Of a DNA stretch of 64,000 nt, positions 34,763 to 47,047 are shown piece after piece. The stretch is from Bryoerythrophyllum caledonicum (taxonomy: Eukaryota > Streptophyta > Bryopsida > Pottiales > Pottiaceae), in contig OZ020514.1 of NCBI GenBank assembly GCA_963971425.1, positions 47,645,527 through 47,709,526 of the forward strand. Reading direction: 5' to 3'. The notes under the pieces were generated by a model that was not told where the DNA came from, did not search any database, and saw nothing but the letters and a program-made list of their open reading frames with translations. The translations under genes and the position numbers were made by a program. Each line of letters starts with the position of its first letter. Within the stretch, counting starts at the first letter, position 1.

Positions 34763-37700
34763 TCAAGAGTCAAAAGACTCCAAAGTATTGTCTATAGTTG
34801 CTTGGTTGTCAATGAACTTCATGACACTTGAGTGTAGTTCATTGCGCCTCCGTTTTCTCATCCTCGTTGGGGGTGTCTTCAAAATTGGAAGTGCATTTGC
34901 CATGTCTTTAGCATAATCAGGCATAGACGCAAAAGAAGGTGCGCTGCTCATAGCATAATTCAATATTCTGCATTATAACAAAAAATCAATCCGAAAGCTT
35001 TGAACAATGTCGAGTTTGCACACTACAAGATATACTGAATTCCATCAATTCTACTTACTGCCTCGAATATTTTGTACGCTTCGGTAAAGGTGTTGGCACG
35101 AAGTCCAAATCGTCCAAATCCAATTGCGCATCCGGAATATCCTCCACCTATTCTTCGGGATCGATTGAATCGTTTTCACCCGATACCTCTTCCCCATCGG
35201 CATGAATAGTAATCATTGGATAAAGCAGTGCTTGAAATACCTCTGAATCACCTCAAGAGCAACAATGTGTCTTTCGTGGTCTTTACAGACAATTATTGAG
35301 GCGCCTACAAAAAGCATAACAAACAAAGGGTATAAAATACTTGAACAAAAAAAGACCACAGGAAAAGTTTATGTTGATACGCTCATCAACGTCTGCAGTA
35401 ACGTCCACAACAATGCTCCCCTCGTCACTCGCTGACAATATCAACGAGGAATAGAAGTGTTGCCCACGCTCCTTTGCTCCCCGCCACACTTTGCCATTGG
35501 TCGACGTCTGAGTTTCCTTTGGTACGAAATTCCAAATAGTATCCCCTTGAAATACGTCAATGTCCATATCAATTAGAGCTTTGTTGGTGCGGAATTGGAA
35601 CTTGGACTTGCGTTGGACCAAGTAAGGCTGAACAGTTGACGGTGCTCGAACAAGAAAGGCCACCCGGAAGAGTGCCGTGTGGCCTTTAACTCCAAACGTG
35701 TTCATTTGATTGACTCCGTACCACTCTTGATGAAATTGGAAACCGTATGCCGCGAAGTATGACTGAATGGTTTTCTTGGTCAATTCGTGATCATCAGCAT
35801 ACACAATAAACATGCCTCCGTCGTCGTGCAAAAATTTGTTGGCGAAGGAGAAAAGATTCTTCATCCAGAGAGGGTCGAGAACATTCCATGAGGGCACATT
35901 ATCGGAGACGCCAGACAGTAATTGATTATCGGGTACCTCCGCAAGAATGAGATCAACTCGCGTATGTTTCTCCATAGTCTTCCCATCCACGACACACTTA
36001 TTCTTCTCGTTGTAAGACATTGCAAATTGGGCGATCTCCTGCCAGACCGCTTTGCAAATCGGAGAATTTAAAATTAATTCAACTGGACCATGAGACATAC
36101 CTTCAATTGGCGAAGTCGGGATGAGGAGACTTGGAGTGGGATCAATCAGTGGTTGAGAATGCGAGAGCTGAACTGATTGAGATTGTTGTGTTGTGTGCAA
36201 GGTACCATATGCCGGTGACTTTGACAAGCGAGGTGGTTGTTGTCGGGTTACTGGGCGAAGCACATGGAACGTTGAAGGGCGCTCCTGGGTAGCTCTTTCG
36301 GTGACTTCCATCGTTGTATTCCGGTCCTCCTCAGAGGTTCCCTCTCCGTGGGCTCTTGTGACTCAGTCCTGTAGATTTGCAGGCTCATCCGCATGTTGCT
36401 CGGACAGAGTTGCCCCCGTCTCCTCCGCCATGACACCAGCCTTTGCAATTAGAACATCGTCAACAACAATGTCCTCTTCCCCTCTTGCCTCGGCCTCCTT
36501 CATCTTTATTTCAGCTTTCTTCTCGGCTTTTTGTTTGCCTCGCCGCACCTTTGTCCTCAAATTAGCTTGAGTGCGCTTTGAATTCGGACTCAATGGACGA
36601 CCTCATTTGTTCTTGGCAGCCTTTTCTACCACTAGAGGTGCATCATCCTCAAGCAAATCTGGCGCCATCAATGGCCCGCATCCATCTTTAACGGACTGCT
36701 CGGTGTCGTAGCAATAGTTTCTGCTGCATTCCACATACCAACAACATTCTTTCAAATGAGGAATAGAATATACTTTTGCCTGACTGGCCAAATACATGCA
36801 CGTGGAAGACGACAAGGCAAAAACAGATTCCATCCAATTGGGAAGCTCCACGATAGCCCCCTTCAAGAAGAGCTCATGCCTTTTGTAGCGATACATGAAC
36901 CGCTTCTCGATTTCCTGCTTGGGCTTGAACTCATCCCACTTCGTCAGCCTTATGAATGGCGTCTTCCCACTGAAGATTCCGTAGAACGCATGGCTCTAAA
37001 GCCGCGTCTTCCAAACCTCCAAATACGCTCTCCAACTTAGAGGCTTGTCCTCAACGTCCCAGTTCACTACTAGCCCTTCTAACTCTTCGTCGATGTCTTT
37101 TGCAATTTCTTCTTCAATCTAATGGAAAGCACACGTTAGAAACGAGTAGGATGTTCACAAATGATAACGCAACATCCAGGGTAGGATAAAACTCACTAGT
37201 GCATAGAACACCGCCCGGTTGATAAACAACCTTAGATCAGCCTCCCCACAAGGATGGAGAGGGAAATCCTTTTCGATCCTTTGGAATTCTGACGAATTCC
37301 AAATTTTCATCCAATCGACTTTGTACTTCGCAGGCACATGAGTGGTTGCTATTAGCTGGAGCTTCTCAAGACCCATCTCCATTCTCGTCCCAATGCGCCT
37401 ACTATGATGAAGGCGGATCTGAACCAACAAATCACAACGAGACGAAATTATCAATAGAAGTTGGATCTATTACTCTCTCAACCCAAGGGAATAACCCTCG
37501 CTTTCCGGGAGGGTGACACCCCTAAAATATGGCCACAATGGGGCCCTATCCATGGTGTACCTCTTGGAAACGAGAAGGACAGTATTAGTTGGGCTCTATT
37601 GCGGCCCAACTCCAGGGATGTGACCCTCTCGTTCCGAGAGGGTGACACCCTGAAATATGGCCGCAATGGGGCCCAACCCATGGTGTACCTCTTGGAAATG

Positions 37701-40285
37701 AGAAGGATACCATGACTTGGACTCTATTGCGGCCCAACTCCAGGGGTGTCACCCTCTTGTTCCGAGAGGGTGACACCCCTGGAGTTGGGCCGCAATGGGG
37801 CCCTAACCATTGTATTCCTCTTGGAAACGAGAGGGACGCCATGAGTTGGGTCGCAATGGGGCCCTACGCATGGAGTACGTCTTGGAAACCAGAGGGACAC
37901 CATGCGTAGGGCTCTATTGCGGCCCAACTTCAGGAGTGTCACCCTCTCGGAACGAGAAGGTGACACCCCTGGAGTTGGGCCGCAATAGAGCCCAAGTCAT
38001 GGTGTCCCTCTCGTTTCCAAGAGGTACACCATTGATTGGGCCCATTGCAGCCCAATTTGTGGGGTGTCACCCTCTCGGAACGAGAGAGTGATGTCCCTGG
38101 AGTTGGGCCGCAATAGAGCCCAAGTCATGGTGTTCCTTCCGTTCCCAAGAGGTACACCATCGCTAGGGCCCCATTGCGGCCCAACTCCGGAAAATGTTGT
38201 TGTGGGAAGAAGTGGCTTAGTACAATTGGGGTAGGCGCCAATGGGGCCATTATCCAGGATGATCTTCTTAGAAGGAAATAGGAAGCAATATAAGTGGCAG
38301 AAGCAACGAATTACCTGGTCCAAGAACTCAGGGCCATTTGCTGGGTTCGCGACACTAGCAAGTTTGGCAAACTTCTGTTTTAGTTTCTCTTTTGACGATC
38401 ATAGCCACCTGCACGCGTTGCCGCAAGTTTGCCCCGGATTGTTCCTCGGCTTCTGTATCAAATGAGAATGCGACTCACTTGTCCCCGGTCGCCTCGTGTA
38501 TCTCATTCTGTATAATTGTTGATTAGTAATATTCATCATTTTAGTGAACCAATAGACATCATTTCAGTTAACAAATGGACACCACTTCAATTACTAGATA
38601 AAATATTATCATATTATGAAACCAGCTCAGCTACAAATAGAACAATCATAATTGAATTCATACCTGAAATAATATCTTTACCATTTGAGATGCATGGATC
38701 GGATACCATGAACCAGAGCCCTTTTTGAGGCACTGATTGAAGGTGTCATGTGGAATCAAGTTGGCAAAATACTGCAATGGCCTTCTCCCAAACACACTGA
38801 CTCGGTCCAGCAGGTGCATTGTATTTGTCTTCACGAATGATCTTTCGTTGGCGCTGAAAGGAGGAATCATAATCAGCTTAATCACAAATTTAGTATTGAA
38901 ACTAATGAATTTACAATCAATTTCATGATGTACCTGTTATCGGCTTGCATCGCGGCCATGATTTTAGGATAGCCGCTCGCAGTGATGTCGAGAATAGTGC
39001 ATTTGAATTGACCGTGCACCGAGTGGAATGCTTGGTCACCCGCCTTTTTCGAATTAACAACTTCCATCCAAGCTTCGTGTCGGTGGTTACCATCATATAT
39101 GAAGAACATTTTACCACAAAGCTCTCTTAGGTCAGGGTCCCTTGCCAATGTTCTCTCGAAGTCATTGTTGACAGTGGTCCACTCCCCAGACCATTTACTC
39201 TTGATGTCGCTGTCGACTGCAACCTCCTCCCCGTTCCTTCCGGTCAGCGCAACGTAGAAGACCGCACTATCTGGTCGAATTCCATGCTGAAATTCTCCCA
39301 TGAGCCGCATCTTGTCGTTATCGTGAACTCCCCGTAGCTCTTGCATTGACAACATCCGGCAGAGAGGAATTTGGAACCTTGAAAACTTCTCAATTGGGTT
39401 CCGCTGCATCATATGAATGGCAGCAAACGCATCCGGGTTGTACGCTAGTCCCATTCTCTTCTCGACTTCATTGATGTCAACGTCCGGATCGTTTCCAAGG
39501 AGGCCGGCGTCTTCGTCAGGGGATGCTTCCCTCCTCTGTCCCTTCCCTTTCTTTTGTCTTGTTGCCACCTCATTGTCCGCCTTGTTGAGACCAATGAGGG
39601 CTCCAGCTGCGTCCGTACTTCCCCCTTGGCTCTCGTCCGCATTGTTGTCCTCAACTTCACTACTGGCATCGCTCTCGCCCCGATTCAATTCGCCCGCCTC
39701 TTCACTACTCGCAACATCGTCCTCTGATTCTTGCTCAGCCGCGTCATCTAGATTGTCCTCCTCCAGGTCTGCGGTCATCTTTCCCTTCCGCCTTCGTTCC
39801 GACTCATCTCCCTCCACGTCTTCTTCATCCTCCGGCTCTATCACCTCGGCTAGCTCCCTCCCATCATCTCCACCGCTGTTGATGTCGACCACATCAAGAG
39901 CACCCGCCGCATCTGGAGTCTGACTAGGGTTTTTGTCTTCGTTTATGTCTGGAGGGGCCACTTCGGCATCAAAAATTCTCATTTTCTAGCAAAACCCAAA
40001 AACGGTTAGATTGAAAACGAAATTCGCTTCAAATCCTAAACCCCATTCCCCCCTCATTTCCCACAGCTGTCGTTAGCATCTTACCTTCAACCTTCTGAAA
40101 ACATGGGCGTCCACCGTCTCAGTGTTAGTCATCCCCTCCCTGCTGCTGGCCATCCTAGCCTTTCTAGCATTCCTTCCCTTACGCTTCTTTCTAGATCCAG
40201 CCGAGACGACCACTGGTTCTACCACGTGCAACTCAACATCCTCAACCTCTATCGCCCTCTTCTTCTCTCCTTTCTTCTCCATCAC
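34763..40285 (-). pseudogene. ParB-like domain plus N4/N6-type DNA methyltransferase-like gene, multi-exon, interrupted
   Basis: Exons inferred from phase-matched GT-AG junctions: 40,285-40,085; 39,985-38,934; 38,853-38,664; about 38,507-38,315 (5' junction unsure); 37,418-37,197; 37,118-35,381; 35,304-35,058; 34,967-34,763. Total is about 1,350 codons. The start is basic; then comes a long Asp/Glu/Ser-rich region; then a ParB/Srx-like segment ending in YDGNHRHEAW near 39.09 kb. The large exon holds a Lys-rich linker and a class-I SAM methyltransferase-like domain in the permuted order of N4/N6 enzymes: LILAEVPDN at 35,951-35,925 lies where DPPY is expected, GGMFIVYADD follows, and SIVVDVTAD near 35.41 kb resembles the SAM-binding end motif. 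In-frame stops at 38,399 (TGA), 36,996 (TAG), 36,603 (TGA), 36,363 (TGA) and 35,148 (TAG), plus a frameshift near 35.24 kb, make it a likely pseudogene. The altered DPPY box also argues against activity. Domain calls are by eye. Confidence 0.6.
37495..38190. repeat. Palindrome-rich satellite inside an intron
   Basis: Lies in the intron 38,314-37,419 of the ParB-like gene. Alternating modules: a hairpin of the type GTCACCCTCTCGGAACGAGA, continuing to its mirror image, at about 37,623, 37,746, 37,936 and 38,064; and a block with TTGGGCCGCAATGGGGCCC and CTCTTGGAAACGAGAAGG. Modules occur in both orientations, giving nested inverted repeats. Confidence 0.85.
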
Positions 40286-41034
40286 AACGCACCCTCACTC
40301 GTCAATGCACGACACACAAGGCAATAACCTCACACACAAATCTGGAGAGGAGAAAAAGAGCTCCTCCAAAGCTCAAGCTCTCCATTAATATTGTCCACGG
40401 ATGAATGTAGGGGTTTTTAGTGCTCCGATTTTCATCATTATCTAACCACCAAAATATTACTTCACAAGTACAACATCACTACCATGACTGTCTTATATCT
40501 ACGCTCGACTATGACTCCTTGGTACTCTAACATGTGTGATGTTAATTTCAAACTAAGTACTCCAATCCACAACGAGTCATTATGAAGTACTCTACGGTAT
40601 GACGGAGTATGATGTCTCACTCTAACCACGTATTAACTCATTGCAACGGCACCACTCATTACTTTCACTTCAAGGACCGCAACTAGCCATCTTAAAAATT
40701 ACTAGTCTTAAGAACTATTTATGGCAAAGTATCACATCATGGAATCGCCCTGACTCATCAATTCAACCGCAAATGGCCGCCACCGTCTGACGATTACAAA
40801 CTATTGCACATCATGCCTAATGATTTAGAATACAAACTATCTCCTTGAGCGTCGCATTAATAATACCAACCCAAGTAGTCACATCCGGCAACAAGTACTA
40901 AACAACGTGGATATTTTGGTCATCGTAAAAACATTGCCCTCATCCTTTTCCCTCCCTGCTATTCTACATCATACATCAAGGAAGTTTCCAATGACTAATT
41001 TTTCTATGCATGTTCAGTTTAACAGCTAATCAGA
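40286..41034. other. Spacer or intron, no gene seen
   Basis: No frame over 60 codons looks real. It could be an intron if the basic frame at 41,035-41,529 is a first exon of the ParB-like gene: that frame ends ACGCAG followed by GTAATG, a usable donor. Confidence 0.3.
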
Positions 41035-41052
41035 TCAAGGAAGCATTACCTG

Positions 41053-41529
41053 CGTCTCCTCTTCTGGGTTTAAATCAATTGAAACTTGCATCTCGTCGTC
41101 GACAGGTGCAGACCTCTTTCTCGACGTCTCCGTCACAATAGGTAACTTTGCAAACTCGCCAGCAAGGCTCCTTGTTGTCCCCGCCACCCTACCAGATCTT
41201 GTGCTCCTCCTCGGCTCCTGCGATCGCGACCTCGTGTTCGTCTCCCTCTCTCCACTCTGAAGTGATGCTCTTGTGGTCCTCTTCTCTAGGTGTGCTCGCG
41301 TCCTTGTGTATCTCTCTCCCTCTGTTCCCTCCACCCTGCTAACCTCTCCAACCCTAGTAGCCCCCTTTCCCGTCTCCCGTTGCATTCGTGACCGCGCTCT
41401 TTGTCTCTGAGTCGAGAAAATTGCTTTCACCTTCTTACCCTTCTTCTGCATCTGTTCTATCATAACACACATTACCCACTCTGAAACATAATACAAGTGT
41501 GACACTGCCTTTCGCCGGTTATACCCCAT
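41053..41529 (-). CDS. Basic, disordered frame, possible first exon of the ParB-like gene
   Basis: About 160 codons, very rich in Arg, Thr, Ser and Glu (RQRARSRMQRETGKGATR), with a KKGKKVK patch that could act in nuclear import. A plausible splice donor follows the codon for Gln at about 41,053. It has the same strand as the multi-exon gene that begins 0.75 kb further on. Alternatively it is a separate short gene. Confidence 0.3.
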
Positions 41530-42049
41530 CCGATGTTAGGGTTGTTATTCATTAGAACGGCGTTCAGATGGGAACACCGTTCCCGCTAAGGCGGCCGCCT
41601 CTTCTCATGAAGTACCTTTTGAGCAACCTAATTGAAAGATCCCGTAGCTCGTGAAAGTATAGCCAAAATTGGTTGTAGAATAAAGTGACCACAATCACTA
41701 TATCTTTGGAGTACCTTCCGCTTGGAGATGCTTGGAGATGCTTGTCAGCCATAAAATTATTAAAATTCTTGTTGCTCCGCTTACGTTCAAAACCCTCCTA
41801 CTTGTTCCAAACCATTCTGAGAAGAAAGTATCTAGAGTATCTGAGATATTTATGAGAGCTTTCAGACGTCTTGCATTAGAATGGCTATTTTCCAAACTTT
41901 AATTTGAATTCCTCTAACTATTAATGCATGCACCGTTTTCCACAACAACTTTCTAATTATCTAATCTTGTTAAGACACTGCCTAAGGTCAGTATTTGAGC
42001 CAACAACCCCTTCTTGCATCTCAATCACTCACCTCTCGTCTTCCGTCGC
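41530..42049. other. Spacer upstream of the MULE-like gene
   Basis: No convincing frame. Two short duplications of CTTGGAGATG near 41.73 kb. It would hold the promoter of the plus-strand gene, but no TATA box stands out. Confidence 0.3.
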
Positions 42050-45000
42050 CATGGCTTCATCTTCTCAAGCTTTAGCGCCTTCACTTGTTTTTCTTCGTGC
42101 CAATGGCGTAGGCGTGCCTCTTACTTGTCGTTTAGATAGTGACGGCGTCGCATCGGTGACTTCCTTGTTATTGAGTCTCAGATTCTCATTCTTGCAGGAC
42201 AGTATCTACATTGAGGAAGAAGTCTATGATGAGGTAACCTCGGAGCTCACTCATACTATTGCTATGCAGGACGTTGTGGACGTGGGATCGTAGAGAGTGT
42301 GGAAACTAGCCCCAGGACAATATAGGGTTTGTAGACTCTTAGATTCTGCGATCTCTACCCCAATCCATATCATTACTCCTCATTGGTCCTCGTCATGTAG
42401 CATGCACACTCCACTCCTAGCTGGAGTTAAAGTGAAGGTAGAACCTGGTATGGAGAGCGTGGTAATCATGTCCTCAGATGATGAGTCCCCCTCTCAGACA
42501 AGTTGTCAGCCAAAGTTTTCTACCCCACCGGCTTGTCCCCCTCGGAATACCTCTCCCATGTCGTGCCCACCTAAGACTGCCACGCCAGTGTCATACCTTC
42601 CTACATCTCGTACTCCAATGTCATGCCCTCCAGATCGCCCAATTGGCTCCCCTATACTTAGTGTTCTATGGTGCTTGAGACAGCTGCGTTCCCGTCCAGA
42701 TTGTAAGAATCCTTTGAAACTTTTAGACTACGATAGAATGCGCCATGTGAAAGTAGATTATCTTCCGCACCAATTTAATGGTGATGTCATTTTTGAGCTT
42801 CATCCTGCACAACCGTCGGCGTCATCTACTCAAGCAAAGTTCATGCATGGCATGGACAAAAGATACAATAGACACGTGTGGACGAAGACCATCACAACGA
42901 ATATCATCAATGACCACGAGCTACACTTCCGGACTTCTATGTGTGTCGGGCATCTACGATGCGACAATCCTGATTGTGAATTTTTGCAAAGAGACCATCG
43001 AACGGCACCGTTTAATGTTACAGAATTCGAAGGAGTTACGCTCCATCCATTTACTCTAGGTCAGGTACCTCCTTTGGGCTCGACATTAGTTTGCAAACTC
43101 TATCGCATGCCTCCTTCATGTCTTGCATCATGCCCTGCTATAGTTTATTATATTTTGAGCAAGCACAATATCACACGTGCTTGTATTCATCTAGGGTCAC
43201 ACAACCATCCCGTAAGTGTAGGGGATTATCGAGATGTCAAGGAGCGTATCAACTCCTTAATTAGTGATCAAATTCAGAGAACCCCTCTATAGTTTTAGAG
43301 GCGAGTAAGGACCTCGTGGGAGAGTTCTTGTTGCGCAAAGAGGACAATCCAAAGAGAGTGCTTAGTTTTGAGGAGTTAGTTCCAATGTTAGATAAGTGCA
43401 AGGACATGGGATCTCCAAGTATTCGTAACAAAGTGGTTTCATTTCGGTACCTTAAGAAGTATGGCGTATTAGACAACATCACGAGGTGACGGGGACTTAG
43501 CAATTGGGCATTTCTTCAGAAGAACATGTTTCCAAGTCAAGGTGATGATTCAGAAAAGATATTTGTCTTCAAAATGTCAGAAGTTGGATTTAGTGAAGCG
43601 TATGCAAAAAGGCGGTGACCTGGAACATGCCTGATTGATGTTTGATCACGTTAAACGTGTAAAGCAGTGGACAACCATGGCATGCCATGTATATGACGTC
43701 ACCTACTGTTGTGTCATGAGCATTGCATGCTGTGATATGCAGTCGGAGGATGCGACAGCGCAGATGTTATTTTGGAAAAATCTAAACGTTGTGATGGCTC
43801 GACATGGACTTCCGTCACCACAATTCAAAGGATTTATGGCCGACAGTGCCCAAGCTAATTGGAATGCTATTCGGATTATCTACGGTAGCGGCAACAAGGA
43901 CGAAGTGATGGTGGATAGAGAGCGCACGTGTCAATTCCATTGGGTACAATCGATGGTGAAGCATTCTAACAAGTACATCATGGAAGGACCTTTACGAGAA
44001 CAACACAAGGCACTTTGCCAACAATACAGGAAGGCCAGCACAATGGAAGAAGCTGAGAGATTATATCAATCTATTTGTGCATGGTGGGCTTCTTCGGGAG
44101 CTGTCTCGAAAAGCGGGTTTCAGCACCTTGATCTTTGGTTGGCATTCTCGCACTTTCGTTATCGACAGTGGGGTGCATTCATGACTCAGGTATTTTTTTT
44201 TGTACATGTACCATCTCGGTTCTTTTTCATATAATCCCCGTAGTAAATGTGCATGATTGTGTACAGAGCATGTCTGAAGATGAACTCGTGGAGATGCCTT
44301 CTTGTAATCTTGCAGAATCCATCCACAACAAGTGGAAGCAAGCTTCCGGCAATAACGGTGGAGATTTGTACGTCGCAACCGTAGATGATTACGTTCGGGC
44401 ATTTCTTCAAGTGGTTAATTATTATCAATTTTTGAAAGGTAGTGCTGGAGGGACATGTCCGAGCAAAGAAGAGTTGAAGCTTCGTGCTGCTGAACAAAGA
44501 GCCCAAAAGACGGGCGATCCACGTGTTCTAGGCGATCCCATGATGGATATGTCGGGGGCAAATGAATTCTGTACGCGTGATTCTTATATGCAGGGCGAGG
44601 AAGTGTTTGGCACACACAAGCGCAAAGCCAATTTACCACTTGGGGCCGACGACGAATCACATCGTCCCGATAGGGTAAACTTTTCTCATCCTCCGTACTC
44701 CTCCAGACGACTTCGAACGTCATCTATACCTCTGCCGATTATTGATAAAAATGATGGTGTTCTAAATGAAGAGGTTTCACCATCACAAATGCCGCATCCA
44801 ATTCCGAATGACTCTTTAGTATGCAGGGCTGGAATTCGTCCTGTTACAGCAATACAAGAGACCCATGCCAATCCAACGGAGTGGCATATTGCTCGAGTGC
44901 CGGCCAACTCAGCTAAGAAGTGTTGGGCACAACGTGGGGGTATTAGAAAGAAATGCAAGGAGAGGATTGTGAGACGAAGAAAGTCAACTCCTGCACCTAC

Positions 45001-45730
45001 CTACACTCGTACATTTGAATGTAGAGCAAAGAAAGTCTATGAATCCACGGACTTCTACTTCTGCAACGACGACATCGACCGTTGTGTGAAAGGTCAAAGA
45101 CGTCCATGGGTTTGTGGGGAGAAGCCTCCTATCCTGGACGTTTGGCCGATTATAATTGGCACGAATGTCACTCGCGTTGAGATTGTGGACTTACAACTAG
45201 CCGGATTTCAACTCCCACAGAAGGAACAAATATCTCCGAGGCGCTTCTTTTCAACAGGCAGGCTACCATTGGACCTGAATTCCGTTTCCGTCCCCAAATA
45301 TCCTGACAAATATCCTGCGAAAAGGAGTGGGAAGAATTTGAAGCGCTCTTCCGCCAAGCCGAATACGAATCAAAGACGGTCAATGGGATCAGCCGAACTC
45401 CTCACCGCATCTATTACTTCTGTGCCCATGGTTCCACATCCTGGCTTCGGATGCATCATCACACTCAAATCAAGTACCCTCCCTCATGAGACATCGTATA
45501 CAATCATGGTGAGCGCGTTTCCCCATTGTACATGCCCAGCCTTTACAAAGACCATGAACGAATTTCGTAGACGGAGTCAGTTCACATATTGCAAGCATTT
45601 GTACTATATTTTCTTGAAGATTTGTAAACTTCAATCCAACGTCCATTTCTTCATTCATGCACCCACCTTCAGCTTCAACGAGGTGAAACTTGTTCTTGAA
45701 AGTGGCATTCTCGCACATTCTCGAATTTAA
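42050..45730 (+). mobile_element. MULE-like transposase gene with SWIM zinc finger, copy 1, broken
   Basis: Same order as copy 2 at 58.7-62.7 kb. N-terminal domain from the ATG at 42,050; Pro/Ser-rich linker; a Cys/His cluster near 42.95-43.20 kb (CDNPDCEF, then CIHLGSHNHPV), resembling WRKY-GCM1/FLYWCH-type zinc clusters; a Mutator-like DDE core at 43.6-44.19 kb (MMFDHVKRV, MADSAQANW and RERTCQFHW). A 77-bp phase-0 intron lies at 44,190-44,266. Then come CNLAESIHNKW near 44.3 kb and a SWIM finger C-x-C...C-x-H near 45.52-45.60 kb. Breaks include an in-frame TAG at 42,291, a frameshift near 43.29 kb, a TGA at 43,486 and disturbed frame near 43.6 kb. Terminal inverted repeats and a 9-bp duplication were not found. 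Confidence 0.75.
44190..44266 (+). other. Intron of MULE-like copy 1
   Basis: 77 bp, GT...AG, T-rich, phase 0 between the codons for MTQ and SMS. The second copy has an intron at the same place. Confidence 0.85.
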
Positions 45731-45764
45731 AATAGAATAGCTACTTCTATTATTTTTGTAAGGC

Positions 45765-46175
45765 ATACTCTTTTGGAAACGAGAAGGTACATGATTGTCT
45801 TTTTCAAATACACTGTACTCAAAAATTTTAAGTGCGGAAGATCAAGAATCGTTTGTTATACTTCATGGTAGTCTACTATGTTATTTCCACATTGGATGAT
45901 ACCTATTATAAGAAATGTACCCTCTCGGAAACGAGAGGGTATTTGCTCATTTTTCTCCTTTACGTGCTTTAAAATCAATAGTTTTCTAGGAATGGGAAAT
46001 ATGTAGCGTCTCGGTTCCGAGAGGGTACATCACCAACGCGGTTACCTATTTTGTAAGAACAACTATTTTTAGATGTGTACCCTCTCGTTTCCAGGAAGGT
46101 ACCTCGTTATATTTTTCCCACTTTGGATGCTACCTATTTTTAGAAATATACCCTCTCGTTTCCGAGAGGGTACTT
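45765..46175. repeat. Dispersed 24-bp palindromes, about five copies
   Basis: TACCCTCTCG, three bases, CGAGAGGGTA or close variants at about 45,770, 45,918-45,941, 46,002-46,027, 46,076-46,101 and 46,148-46,171. Between them lie CTATTTTTAGAAAT-type spacers. The core equals the hairpin of the satellite at 37.5-38.2 kb. Confidence 0.85.
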
Positions 46176-46508
46176 GCTCATTTTAATTTGGAGATACAAC
46201 TTTTCCTTGAATTTGAGAGGGTCAATCTAGTGGAGCAGGAGAAGAATAAGGATAAGAAGAAAAAAAAATGAAGAGGAGGAGAAATAGAAACAAAAATGGG
46301 AGGAAGAAGAAGAAGAAGAAGAAGAAGAAGCTGAAGAATAAGAAGAAAAATAGTCAATTGTGGAAGTTACATCAATATCATGAAATGGGATTCAAATGGG
46401 AGATACATCAATATGGAGCAATGTATCTCATCATCCTCCTATTTCTCTTTCCTAGGCCTCTTTCTAAATGGCACAAGGCCCCTACGTGGACACCATAAGG
46501 GAGGTTCT
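46176..46508. repeat. AAG microsatellite and flanks
   Basis: GAAGAAGAAG runs at about 46,300-46,350 with nearby A/G-rich DNA. The Lys-only plus-strand frame is a by-product. Confidence 0.7.
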
Positions 46509-46832
46509 TCATACTCTTTGGTAATATGCTTTGTTTCTGGAATACACATGGCAGAGTATAGACATGAATAGTCTCTTCTCCTCTCTTGTAATGGAATCAT
46601 CGACCAAGATGTTTGGTGGAGGAGAAACTGCCCTATCATATGCCGGCAGTATCTTGGGATGAACTTCTACAACCTGATCTCCTTCGTCGACAATTGGCTC
46701 GGCCTCTATGATATCAATCACCACCGCTCCTGCCCTCTTAAGCTCGATCACGATACCACAATCAGGTACATGAAAGTCCCCTACCGCAAGCACAACAAAC
46801 AATTCTTTTATCAATTGTTCCCTATCAAACAA
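46509..46832 (-). CDS. Unknown small protein
   Basis: 107 codons with a balanced composition: hydrophobic beta-like stretches (VVLAVGDFHVPDCGIVIELK), then an acidic part and a C-terminal helix (REEKRLFMSILCHVY). No family recognised. No partner gene is evident. It may be a fragment of a larger decayed frame. Confidence 0.3.
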   Translation of the reverse strand: MFDREQLIKELFVVLAVGDFHVPDCGIVIELKRAGAVVIDIIEAEPIVDEGDQVVEVHPKILPAYDRAVSPPPNILVDDSITREEKRLFMSILCHVYSRNKAYYQRV

Positions 46833-46852
46833 TTGATACGGAGGGTGACTGG

Positions 46853-47047
46853 GTGAGTCGTGACGATTATCTTCGAGTTGTGAAGCGACTAATCAAAAGC
46901 TTGAACGTAATTGAAGATCAAGGAGAAGAGCTCGATGAGAAGGATAATGAAGTTGCAAAATGTCTTGAAGAAATTCAAGACTTGAAGGCACAAGTTCGGG
47001 AGAAAGACAATCTTCTTTCATTTTTTACTGGCTTCAGGGGAGTTTAG
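46853..47047 (+). CDS. Small predicted coiled-coil frame
   Basis: 64 codons, Glu/Lys/Asp/Leu-rich with heptad-like spacing (KSLNVIEDQGEELDEKD). It could be the last exon of a lost gene. Low confidence. Confidence 0.25.
   Translation: MSRDDYLRVVKRLIKSLNVIEDQGEELDEKDNEVAKCLEEIQDLKAQVREKDNLLSFFTGFRGV

Noticed and set aside
36311-37418. Shared domain between the 37.2-37.4 kb exon and the RING gene's first domain
   Set aside because: Both have an acidic-x-L-x-LF-I/L-x-R-x-V pattern, but the match is too short to call homology by eye.
37495-38190. CRISPR-like regular array
   Set aside because: The repeats are palindromic, change orientation, are unevenly spaced and sit in a eukaryotic intron.
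4325-38401. Window-wide C to T mutation signature from stop codons
   Set aside because: Any stop is one C to T step from CAA, CAG or CGA. Only the hAT CERNW case has outside support, so the pattern is not evidence by itself.
46268-46498. Lys-rich plus-strand frame
   Set aside because: Product of the AAG microsatellite.
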